From: CAZHDI01 sp964531285
GTDB lineage: Bacteria; Pseudomonadota; Alphaproteobacteria; JAJFIK01
Reading direction: 5' to 3'
DNA length: 16,590 bases
NCBI GenBank assembly: GCA_964531285.1
Contig: CAZHDI010000072.1
Span: forward strand, 1 to 16,590
Below the pieces are notes generated by a model that was not told the DNA's origin, made no database searches, and saw only the letters and a list, made by a program, of their open reading frames with translations. Below, piece by piece: positions 9,297 through 16,453 of the stretch. The stretch's first letter is position 1. The number at the start of each line of letters is the position of its first letter. A program made the translations under genes and the position numbers.

Positions 9297-11324
9297 ATGG
9301 TTTACAGGCGGATGATCGGCGCGGTGTGTATGGCGGGCGGCCTGATGGCGGCCGGAGGGGCACTGGCGCAGGACGGCGGCACCGAAGACGGCGGGGCCGA
9401 TATCGATGTCATCACGGTGAAGGGGCAGGCGCTGTCCCCCGCCGATACCGGGTTCTCGACAACGGTGCTGGGCGCTGAGGATATCCGCCGCAAGGGGATC
9501 GTCGAGATCAATGAACTGCTCGAAGACATTCCCGGGGTGAACCTGCGGGACTATGGGCTCGGCGGCGTCGCGAGTCAGACCGTGATCCGGGGGTTCGGCA
9601 ATGGGACCCATGGCGGGGATCTGGGCGTCGTCATCGACGGCATTCCGCTCAATGAGGCCAATTCCCATGCGGACGGTTATGTCGATCTGAATGTCGTCGT
9701 GCCGCTCGAAATCGCGGCCTTCACCGTTTACCGGGGGCCGGTCTCGGCGCTTTACGGCAATTTCAACCGGGGCGGCCTTCTGGCGCTCACCACCCGCGCC
9801 GGAGGCGACTACACCGAACTCGATGTCTCGGCGGGCTCGTTCGATACCTTCGATGTCCAGGCCGCATTGGGGCGCGAGGTGGGCGAGTCCCAGCGCTATA
9901 ATATCGCCGGCCAGTATTATGACACCGACGGGTTCCGTCCGCAGTCGGATGTCACGCGGGCGACTGTTTCGGCCCGCGCCGGGTTCGATCTGACCGACCG
10001 GCTCGACATTGCGGTTTCGGCGCGCAGCCACAAGACCGATGCGGACTCGGCGGCCTATATCACTTTCGACCAGTTCGAGCGCGATCCCTACGGCATCGAT
10101 CCGCGCACGAAGAATGACGGCGTGGATAAGGTGTTCAACACCCTGCGCGCCGATATCGGCTATACGCTGGCGCCGGATTTGAAACTGCTGACCTATGGCT
10201 ACGGCACCTGGCAGGATTTCACCCGCTGGTTCACCCGCGGCGGCGCGACGGCCCCGGCCTGGCGCCAGCGCGAGGAAAGCTATCAGCGCACGGTGTTCGG
10301 CATCGGCACGAGCCTCAACGGGCGCGACACCGTGGTCGGACGGCCGGTCGATTTCGTGGTCGGCGTCGAGGCTTTCGATGAAAGCACGGATTTCGTTTAT
10401 TTCGAGGATGTGCAGAACCGCCGGCGGGTCAATCCGGCCGAGTTCGACCGGGAATCGACCCTGACCAGCGTTTCGGCCTTCGCCGAGGCCAATGCGGATC
10501 TGACCGATGCCATTACCCTGTCGCTCGGGGTGCGGGCGGATCGTCTGTCCGGGGACTGTACGCCCCTGGGGCCCGAGACCGGTGCGGCGCCGTGCGGCGA
10601 CTTCGATGCGGTCACCAATGTCAGCCCCAAGGCCGCCCTCAGGGCCGAAGTGCTGCCCTGGCTCACCCTGCGCACCAGCTATTCGGAAGGCTTCGCGCTC
10701 GCCCAAGGGTTTGCCAAATTTGCCGCCGATGCCCAGGACCTCGGCGTCAATGAACTGCGCCAGCTTGAAGCCGGCCTTCAACTGACGCCGATGGCCGGCC
10801 TGATCCTCGATCTGGTCGCTTACCGGATCACGTCCACCAACGAGATCAACGAGATCCTGCCCGGCGAATTCGAGAATTTCGGCGAAACACTGCGGCGCGG
10901 CATCGAAGTGAGCCTGGACTGGCAGCCGGCGGAGCAATTTTTCATCCAGGGCGTCTACACCGCCGTCGATTCGGAGGTGGAGGAAAACCCGAACGCGGCG
11001 CTGATCGGCAACCAGGTGACCGGTGTGCCGGAACAGTCGGGCACGCTGACCCTCGGCTATTACCCGGTCGAGGATCTGCTGCTCAGCACAACGGTCCGCT
11101 ATGTCGGGTCTTACTTTGCCAATGCGGCCAATACGCTCGAGGCGGATGACTTTACCGTTCTCGATCTCGATGCCTCGTATCGTCTGCCGACCAGGACGCC
11201 GATGCGTGTCTTCATTGCCGCCGATAATGTGACCGATGAGGTTTACGCCTCGACGATCTTCAGCATCGGGGCCTCGCCCGGCGCACCGCGGACCCTGCGC
11301 GGCGGCATCCAGATCGGCTTTTAA
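9297..11324 (+). CDS. TonB-dependent outer membrane receptor
   Basis: Outer membrane beta-barrel that imports a scarce ligand using TonB-ExbBD energy. Seen in 675 residues: a signal peptide ending ALA-Q (cleavage after 24), a TonB-box-like DVITVKG (37-43), the plug domain (about 50-168) with INELLEDIPGVNLRDYG (71-87), TVIRGFGNGTHGGD (95-108), VVIDGIPLNEA (111-121) and VYRGPVSALYGNFNRGG (144-160), then a barrel with alternating strands ending in IQIGF, the expected terminal Phe. Cys421 and Cys433 are close together in a likely surface loop and may form a disulphide. ATG 9297 is preferred: GGGG lies five bases before it and it gives a positively charged signal start (MVYRR). The ATG five codons later is the alternative. 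The ligand cannot be read from sequence; the following DUF4198 gene suggests a metal or metal complex. Confidence 0.93.
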   Translation: MVYRRMIGAVCMAGGLMAAGGALAQDGGTEDGGADIDVITVKGQALSPADTGFSTTVLGAEDIRRKGIVEINELLEDIPGVNLRDYGLGGVASQTVIRGFGNGTHGGDLGVVIDGIPLNEANSHADGYVDLNVVVPLEIAAFTVYRGPVSALYGNFNRGGLLALTTRAGGDYTELDVSAGSFDTFDVQAALGREVGESQRYNIAGQYYDTDGFRPQSDVTRATVSARAGFDLTDRLDIAVSARSHKTDADSAAYITFDQFERDPYGIDPRTKNDGVDKVFNTLRADIGYTLAPDLKLLTYGYGTWQDFTRWFTRGGATAPAWRQREESYQRTVFGIGTSLNGRDTVVGRPVDFVVGVEAFDESTDFVYFEDVQNRRRVNPAEFDRESTLTSVSAFAEANADLTDAITLSLGVRADRLSGDCTPLGPETGAAPCGDFDAVTNVSPKAALRAEVLPWLTLRTSYSEGFALAQGFAKFAADAQDLGVNELRQLEAGLQLTPMAGLILDLVAYRITSTNEINEILPGEFENFGETLRRGIEVSLDWQPAEQFFIQGVYTAVDSEVEENPNAALIGNQVTGVPEQSGTLTLGYYPVEDLLLSTTVRYVGSYFANAANTLEADDFTVLDLDASYRLPTRTPMRVFIAADNVTDEVYASTIFSIGASPGAPRTLRGGIQIGF

Positions 11325-11342
11325 CCGAGAAACAACTCATAC

Positions 11343-11347
11343 GGAGG
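11343..11347 (+). promoter_or_regulatory. Ribosome binding site choosing between two nearby ATGs
   Basis: GGAGG is eight bases before ATG 11356 but only two before ATG 11350, so the second ATG is the likely start of the DUF4198 gene. Confidence 0.7.
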
Positions 11348-11355
11348 AGATGACC

Positions 11356-12078
11356 ATGACACGCATACTGCATCCGGCCCTTGGCGCCGCCGCGCTGGCC
11401 ATGACCGTGCTGTCCGGCCCGGCCCTCGCCCATACCGCCTGGTTCGAACAGGCCGAAGGCGAGCGCGGCGTCTATGAGGTCTATTTCGGCGGCCATGAGG
11501 GCAAGCTCGAAACCTACGACGCCGCCAAGGTCAAATCCGTGACCGCCTATGGCCGGCGCGGCAATGAGCTGCGCATCGACCAGACGGTCGAGGCGGATAA
11601 GGTGCGCATCAAGGTCAAGAAACCGGCCATGATGATCACCATGCATTTCGACAACGGTATTTTCAGCCGTTTGCCGGACGGCACCAGTGTGAATGAGCCG
11701 ATGACGGCCGTGCCGGCGGCCGAAAGCGCGGTCAACGCCGTCAAATATCACAAGTCGATCGTCGAATGGCGCCGCGGCGTCACCCAACCCGTCGGCCAGC
11801 CCTTCGAGGTCGTCCCCTTGAGCGACGAGGAACCCCATGCCGGTCAGCCCTTCAAGGTGCGTGTGCTGATCGATGGCGAACCGGCCTCCGGCATCACCAT
11901 CGGCGAGGGCGAGGATACCGGCCTCACCGAGACCGATGCCGACGGCGTGGCCAGCTTTACCCCGCGCGAAGGCTTCAACAAGCTGTGGGCCGGCAAGCGC
12001 ACGCCGGTCACCGGCAATCCGGCCTATACGGAACACAGCGTGGAATATCTGCTGACCTTCGAGGCCCACACCCACTGA
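11356..12078 (+). CDS. Periplasmic DUF4198-family protein
   Basis: 240 residues with a clear signal peptide (hydrophobic 8-20, cleavage after GPALA at 25), leaving a mature N-terminal His26 in HTAWFEQ. The body is beta-rich: VYEVYFGGHEGKLE (39-52), VKYHKSIVEWRRG (129-141), then an Ig-like half with GQPFKVRVLIDGEP (163-176) and TETDADGVASFTPREG (191-206). It ends EAHTH. DUF4198 proteins, including NikK-type ones, are associated with nickel, cobalt or other metal uptake systems. The free N-terminal His and the His-x-His tail are candidate metal ligands (inference). It starts 31 bases after the receptor stop, so the two form an operon. It ends 18 bases from the convergent HD gene, with no visible terminator. 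Confidence 0.8.
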   Translation: MTRILHPALGAAALAMTVLSGPALAHTAWFEQAEGERGVYEVYFGGHEGKLETYDAAKVKSVTAYGRRGNELRIDQTVEADKVRIKVKKPAMMITMHFDNGIFSRLPDGTSVNEPMTAVPAAESAVNAVKYHKSIVEWRRGVTQPVGQPFEVVPLSDEEPHAGQPFKVRVLIDGEPASGITIGEGEDTGLTETDADGVASFTPREGFNKLWAGKRTPVTGNPAYTEHSVEYLLTFEAHTH

Positions 12079-12096
12079 CGGTTGTCGAGCGCGTGC

Positions 12097-12705
12097 TCAG
12101 TCCAATCTGGCCGCCACCGCCGCGAAGCGCTCGAGGAACCGGGCCTGCGCGTCGGTGGCCGGCCAGGGGGTCATGTCCGGGGCGGGCACGCCTTTGGGCG
12201 CACCGAAAAAGGTCTCGGCCTCGTCCGGCGTGAAACCGGCGAGTTCGACCGCCTCGAAATAGGCGCAGATATGATCGGCGCGCTTGATCAGCGTCTGGAC
12301 CGTCTCCGGCGCGTCCGCGGGCAGGCCGAAGCGGATGTGAATGGCGCTCATCAGCCGGTGCTCGAAAGCCTTGTAGTTGATGCCCACGGCGGCCTTGAAC
12401 GGGCTGATCAGGTCGCCGACCACATATTCCGGCGCATCATGGAGAAGCGCGGCGAGGCGGGCCGGCGCATCGAGCCCCGGGCGCAGGGCCTCGCACAGAT
12501 CCAGCACCACGACCGAATGCTGCGCGACCGAAAAGGCGTGTGCGCCCCGGGTCTGGCCGTTCCAGCGCGCCACCCGCGCCAGCCCATGGGCAATATCCTC
12601 GATTTCGATATCGAAGGGCGAGGGGTCGAGAAGATCGAGCCGGCGCCCGCTCAACATGCGCTGCCAGGCGCGCGGCGGGGCGGCGGCGGTTTTCCGGGGC
12701 GCCAT
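12097..12705 (-). CDS. HD-domain phosphohydrolase
   Basis: Predicted metal-dependent phosphohydrolase of 202 residues, related to the YfbR-like group (E. coli YfbR is a deoxynucleoside 5'-monophosphatase). Seen: FDIEIEDIAHGLARVARWNG (31-50), AHAFSVAQHSVVV (55-67) with His63, LLHDAPEYVVGD (87-98) with the His89-Asp90 pair, and KRADHICAYFEA (141-152) with Asp144, together the H...HD...D metal-binding set. Soluble, no signal. Start: ATG 12705 has AGGA six bases upstream; the frame continues 22 codons further up but without family-like sequence. Monocistronic between a convergent and a divergent neighbour. The true substrate is unknown. Confidence 0.85.
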   Translation of the reverse strand: MAPRKTAAAPPRAWQRMLSGRRLDLLDPSPFDIEIEDIAHGLARVARWNGQTRGAHAFSVAQHSVVVLDLCEALRPGLDAPARLAALLHDAPEYVVGDLISPFKAAVGINYKAFEHRLMSAIHIRFGLPADAPETVQTLIKRADHICAYFEAVELAGFTPDEAETFFGAPKGVPAPDMTPWPATDAQARFLERFAAVAARLD

Positions 12706-12907
12706 GGGAGGTCCTGCGGTGTTGGGCCGTGCTGTGCGAAGGCCGGACCTTAAAAAGCCGGCTGGCTGCAATCAAGATCGGCTGCGGGGCGGTACCTCCT
12801 TCGACCCGCCGGGCCCGACCCGCCGCGACGCCAGCGCCGGATGCATGTCCCGGTCCGGGACTGCTATAGTGTGGCGGTCTGGGATTTGACCGTGGGGTTC
12901 GTTCGAC
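12706..12907. other. Divergent intergenic region between the HD gene and the Lon-like gene
   Basis: 202 bases. Towards the HD gene, the minus strand shows TTGATT followed 17 bases later by TAAGGT, a weak promoter candidate. Towards the Lon-like gene there is an extended -10. The middle is GC-rich, with nothing else recognised. Confidence 0.4.
12862..12870 (+). promoter_or_regulatory. Extended -10 promoter element of the Lon-like gene
   Basis: TGCTATAGT matches the extended -10 form TGnTATAAT with one mismatch and lies 37 bases before ATG 12908. No good -35 is present, as is common for extended -10 promoters. Predicted transcription start near 12877. Confidence 0.4.
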
Positions 12908-15364
12908 ATGCCGGTTTCTCGCCTGCCTGCCATGGCGCTCTATCAGGAATGCCGTCCTGAGAGCCTGCCATTCGTCACGACCGAGACGCTGGAGCCGCTT
13001 TACGGGCTGTTCGGCCAGGACCGTGCGCTGGCGGCCATGCGGTTCGGGACGCGTATCGAGCACGGCGGATACAATCTCTTCGTGTTGGGCTCGCCCGCCG
13101 GCGGTTTTGACGACGCGGTGCGCGCGCTTCTGAAACAGGCCGCCGAGGAAGACCCGGTCCCGTCCGACTGGATCTATGTCACGAATTTCGACGACCCCAA
13201 CAAACCCCACGCCCTGCGCCTGACGCCCGGCGATGGCCGCCGGTTCCAGGAAAAAGTGGACGAGGCGGTCCAGGATCTGCGGTCGTCCCTGCCGGCGATT
13301 TTTCAAAGCGAGGAGTATCTCGCCCGGCGCCGCAGCATCGAGGACGCCTTCGAGCGGCGCCACACCGAGGCTCTTTCGGTGATCCAGAAATCCGCCGAGG
13401 CAGACGGTATTGCGCTCGTCAGTACGCCGAACGGCATCGGCGTTGCGGCCATGAAGGACGGTTCGGTCATGGCGCCGGAGGACTTTGCCGGCCTGCCCGA
13501 GGCGGAGCGCAACCGGTTCGAGCGCCGGATCGACGAGATCCAGAACCAGATCGAAGAGATCTTCCGCCAGATCCCGCGCTGGGAGGCCGAGCGTGTCGAA
13601 AACCTGCGCACGCTGAACAAGGAGTTCGCCGACTACGCCGTGGGCCATGTGGTGCGCGCGCTGGAAACGGATTTCGCCGGTGACGAGGCGGTGTGCCTCT
13701 GGGTGCGCCAGATGGGCGAGAATGTCGTCGATCAGGTCCGCGATTTTGCGCCGGAATCGGATGAACGCTCCGGCGAGGACCGAATGGCCGATCGGGCCAG
13801 CACCTGGCAGGAGCCGTTCCAGCGCTATGCGGTCAATCTACTGGTGGACCATGGCGAAACCGGCGGCGCCCCGGTGATCACCCTGGATCATCCGACCCTG
13901 GGCAATCTCGTGGGGCGGGTCGAATACCGCTCCTTCATGGGATCGCTCGTGACCGATGCGACCATGATCCGTCCCGGTGCTCTGCACCGCGCCAATGGCG
14001 GGTATCTGATCATCAATGCGCTCCAGATCCTTCAGGAGCCGCTGGCCTGGGAAGCGCTCAAGCGCGCGCTGACCCGCCAAGCCGTGACCGTGGAATCGCC
14101 GGCCGAGCAATACGGCATGGTCAACACCGTGATGCTCGAGCCCGAGCCCATCCCGATCGATCTGAAGGTCGTGCTCTATGGCACGCCCTATCTGTTCCAT
14201 CTGCTCAGCGGGCGCGAGCCGGATTTTCCCAAACTGTTCAAGGTCCAGGTGGAGTTTGCCGATTGGGTGCCGCGTACCGATGACTCGATCCTGCATTTCG
14301 CACGGTTTCTGGGAACCCAGGCCAAGACCGGCGGGCTCCTGCCGTTGGAGCCGACCGGCGTTGCGCGCATGGTCGAGCAGGCGACCCGCATGGCCGGGGA
14401 TGCCGAACGCCTGTCAGTTCTCGCCGATCCGCTGACGGATCTTTTGCGCGAGGCCGATTTCGTCGCCCGGGACGAGGGCGCGCCGGTGATTTCCGGCACC
14501 CATGTGACCGAAGCGCTGGCGGCCCGGGAAAACCGGGCGGATGCCATGCGCGAACGCTATTTGCGGTTCATCGACGATGAGATGAAGATCATCGAGACCG
14601 ACGGGATGCGCACCGGTCAGATCAATTCGCTGTTCGTCCATTCGATCCCGAATTACCGCTTTGGCAGCCCGTCCCGCGTCACCGCACGGATCCGCCCCGG
14701 CGCCGGCGGCGTGATGAATATCGAGCGGTCGGTCGGGTTCGGACGGTCGGTCTATGCCAAGGGCGTCGAGATCCTGTCGGCCTGGATCCTGTCGAAATTC
14801 GCCAAGACCCGTCCGCTCCAATTCGTCGCCACGATCACCCATGAACAAAGCTACGGGCCGATCGACGGCGACAGCGCGTCCTCAACCGAGCTGTATGTTC
14901 TTCTATCGGCGCTTGCCGATGTGCCGATCGCCCAGGGCCTCGCGGTGACCGGATCGGTCAACCAGTTCGGCGAGGTGCAGGTCATCGGCGGGGTCAATGA
15001 GAAGATCGAGGGCTTTTACGATGTCTGCGCCGCGCGCGGTCTGACCGGCGAGCAGGGCGTTTTGATCCCGGCGGGGAATGTCCGCAGCCTGATGCTGCGG
15101 CGCGATATCGTCGAGGCGGCGCAGGATGGCCGGTTCCACATTTATCCCGTCGAGACCATCGAGGAGGGGCTTGAACTGCTCACCGGCATGGACGCAGGGG
15201 AGCCCGACGAGGATGGCCTGTATCCCGCTGAGACCGTCTATGGCCGCGCCCAGCGCCGTCTGGCCAAGCTCAATCCGCAGCGCGGCGGGGGCGGGTCCGG
15301 CGGCGCCGCGAATGGCGGGGACAACGGATCGGGCCGTCCGCGCTGGTGGCCGTTCGCCCGGTAG
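12908..15364 (+). CDS. Lon-family protease with degenerate AAA+ module (LonC-like / COG1067)
   Basis: 818 residues. Order seen: an N-terminal segment with LYGLFGQDRALAAMRFG (31-47) and GGYNLFVLGSPAGGFDDA (53-70), a charged helical insertion (about 110-300, coiled-coil-like), the second half of the AAA+ module (RPGALHRANGGYLIINALQIL, 355-375; LKVVLYGTPYLF, 419-430), a lid, and the Lon protease domain (about 560-765). Protease dyad: Ser656 in DGDSAS and Lys699 in GGVNEKIEG, 43 residues apart, as in E. coli Lon (679/722). The Walker A position reads GSPAGGFDD, without the Lys-Ser/Thr, and the Walker B-like strand ends in Asn370, so ATP use is doubtful. LonC-type proteins with lost ATPase motifs are known. 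The tail 792-818 is Gly/Asn-rich and ends RPRWWPFAR. ATG 12908 has only a weak GGGG site; ATG 12932 is possible. Confidence 0.88.
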   Translation: MPVSRLPAMALYQECRPESLPFVTTETLEPLYGLFGQDRALAAMRFGTRIEHGGYNLFVLGSPAGGFDDAVRALLKQAAEEDPVPSDWIYVTNFDDPNKPHALRLTPGDGRRFQEKVDEAVQDLRSSLPAIFQSEEYLARRRSIEDAFERRHTEALSVIQKSAEADGIALVSTPNGIGVAAMKDGSVMAPEDFAGLPEAERNRFERRIDEIQNQIEEIFRQIPRWEAERVENLRTLNKEFADYAVGHVVRALETDFAGDEAVCLWVRQMGENVVDQVRDFAPESDERSGEDRMADRASTWQEPFQRYAVNLLVDHGETGGAPVITLDHPTLGNLVGRVEYRSFMGSLVTDATMIRPGALHRANGGYLIINALQILQEPLAWEALKRALTRQAVTVESPAEQYGMVNTVMLEPEPIPIDLKVVLYGTPYLFHLLSGREPDFPKLFKVQVEFADWVPRTDDSILHFARFLGTQAKTGGLLPLEPTGVARMVEQATRMAGDAERLSVLADPLTDLLREADFVARDEGAPVISGTHVTEALAARENRADAMRERYLRFIDDEMKIIETDGMRTGQINSLFVHSIPNYRFGSPSRVTARIRPGAGGVMNIERSVGFGRSVYAKGVEILSAWILSKFAKTRPLQFVATITHEQSYGPIDGDSASSTELYVLLSALADVPIAQGLAVTGSVNQFGEVQVIGGVNEKIEGFYDVCAARGLTGEQGVLIPAGNVRSLMLRRDIVEAAQDGRFHIYPVETIEEGLELLTGMDAGEPDEDGLYPAETVYGRAQRRLAKLNPQRGGGGSGGAANGGDNGSGRPRWWPFAR

Positions 15365-15386
15365 CGGGTGACGGCGTTTGGACCTC

Positions 15387-15400
15387 AGGGTCAGGACCCT
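15387..15400. repeat. Inverted repeat downstream of the Lon-like gene
   Basis: AGGGTC-AG-GACCCT, perfect 6-base arms, 23 bases after the stop codon. It shares the 11-mer GGTCAGGACCC with the sequence just before the universal stress protein start. No T-tract follows, so it is at best a weak terminator. Confidence 0.4.
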
Positions 15401-15412
15401 AGGCCTTAAGAT

Positions 15413-15426
15413 CTGACCTGCGTCAA
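15413..15426 (+). promoter_or_regulatory. FNR/FixK-like site, upstream copy
   Basis: CTGACCTGCGTCAA: 7 of 10 matches to TTGAT-N4-ATCAA, with symmetric TGAC-N4-GTCA. Its centre (15419.5) is exactly 20 bp upstream of the stronger copy. Confidence 0.45.
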
Positions 15427-15432
15427 TCCGTC

Positions 15433-15446
15433 TTGACCTCGATCAA
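15433..15446 (+). promoter_or_regulatory. FNR/FixK-type binding site upstream of the universal stress gene
   Basis: TTGACCTCGATCAA matches the FNR/FixK/Dnr consensus TTGAT-N4-ATCAA at 9 of 10 positions. It is centred 90 bases before the start codon. If transcription starts near 15481, the box would be at -41.5, the usual activating position, and its partner at -61.5. The -10 there (around 15470-15476, GACTATC) is poor, as expected for an activator-dependent promoter. Confidence 0.65.
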
Positions 15447-15518
15447 GGTGCCGCGTAGAGCCCTTAGGAGACTATCGGGACCGCAGGGCAACCCTCCAGC
15501 TGTTGCCAAGGCACGAAA

Positions 15519-15529
15519 GGTCAGGACCC
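15519..15529 (+). repeat. Second copy of GGTCAGGACCC, touching the start codon
   Basis: GGTC-AG-GACC is self-complementary and sits directly before ATG 15530, covering an AGGA. It repeats the 15389-15399 sequence exactly. It may limit access to the start, or be coincidence. Confidence 0.35.
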
Positions 15530-16390
15530 ATGCGCAAGATCCTTGTTCCCCTTACCGGCGGCGATCGCGACACCGGCGCGCTCACCACCGCCATGGTCGT
15601 CGCCGTCGATCTGAAGGCCCATGTCGAAGGTCTCTTCGTCCGACCCGATCCGGCGGAAAGCCTGCCCTTCATGGGCGAAGGCGTGGCCGGCCCGGTGATC
15701 CAGGACATTCTGATGGCGTCCAAGGAGGCCGCCGACAACGCCGCCAATCGGGCCAAAGCCAGCCTGACCGCCATTGCGGGCGAGGCGGGGGTCCCGATCA
15801 TCGACGCGCCGCGCGGACCCGGCGCCCCGTCCGCCTCCTTTGCCGAGGATATCGGCCCCTTCGCCACCATTGTCGGCAACAAATCGCTCCTGTCCGATCT
15901 CATTGTCTTCGAGAACCGTCAGGAAGACGAGGGCTACGGGATCGGCGATGCGCTCCAGGAATGTCTGATGTCGCGCGGGCGCCCGATCCTCTTGTCGCCG
16001 CCGTCGGTGCCGGCCCATCTGGGGCGCAACGCCACCATCGGCTGGGACGGCAGCGCCGAGGCCGCCCATGCGGTGCGTGCCGCCATGCCCTTCCTGGTCA
16101 ATGCCGAGCGTATCCAGATCCTCAACATCACCAGCGGGTCCAAGGATTCCAGCCTGACCGATACGCTGGCGGATTATCTGACCTATCGCGGCCTTGAATC
16201 GATCGAGCATGTGGTCGATCCCCAGGGCCGCCCCATCGGCGAGGTGCTGATCGACGAATCCGTCCGCGCCCATTCGGATCTGCTGATCATCGGCGGCTAT
16301 GGCCACAGCCGCATCCGCGAATTGCTGATGGGCGGCGCGACCCGCCATGTGATCAGCCACGCCACCCTGCCGGTTCTGATGGCGCACTGA
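15530..16390 (+). CDS. Universal stress protein, tandem UspA-type
   Basis: 286 residues, about twice a single Usp domain. Seen: MRKILVPLTGGDRDTGAL at the N-terminus, a first domain without the full nucleotide motif, then a second domain beginning NATIGWDGSAEAAHAVRAAM (167-186) and ending with SDLLIIGGYGHSRIRELLMG (249-268) and GATRHVISHATLPVLMAH, which contains the ATP-binding glycine motif of UspA-like proteins. Soluble, cytoplasmic. Start ATG has AAAGG nine bases upstream; an in-frame TTG at 15503 is not supported. It lies 165 bases after the Lon-like gene and behind its own FNR-like sites. Usp proteins of this type are commonly induced under oxygen or energy limitation, which fits those boxes. 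The exact role is unknown. Confidence 0.9.
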   Translation: MRKILVPLTGGDRDTGALTTAMVVAVDLKAHVEGLFVRPDPAESLPFMGEGVAGPVIQDILMASKEAADNAANRAKASLTAIAGEAGVPIIDAPRGPGAPSASFAEDIGPFATIVGNKSLLSDLIVFENRQEDEGYGIGDALQECLMSRGRPILLSPPSVPAHLGRNATIGWDGSAEAAHAVRAAMPFLVNAERIQILNITSGSKDSSLTDTLADYLTYRGLESIEHVVDPQGRPIGEVLIDESVRAHSDLLIIGGYGHSRIRELLMGGATRHVISHATLPVLMAH

Positions 16391-16453
16391 CCGTCCGCCT
16401 TCGGCACCGCACAATCGATCATCAATAAGAACCCGACCTGAGGAGACCCCCCA

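Noticed and set aside
9249..10937. 562-codon open frame opposite the TonB-dependent receptor
   Set aside because: Shadow of the receptor's codon pattern; no family resemblance and no ribosome site.
12437..13648. 403-codon minus-strand frame spanning the HD gene, the intergenic region and the Lon-like gene
   Set aside because: Overlaps two well-supported genes and includes the divergent promoter region; no recognisable domain.
15387..15410. Intrinsic terminator after the Lon-like gene
   Set aside because: The stem is only six base pairs with a two-base loop and no T-run follows.
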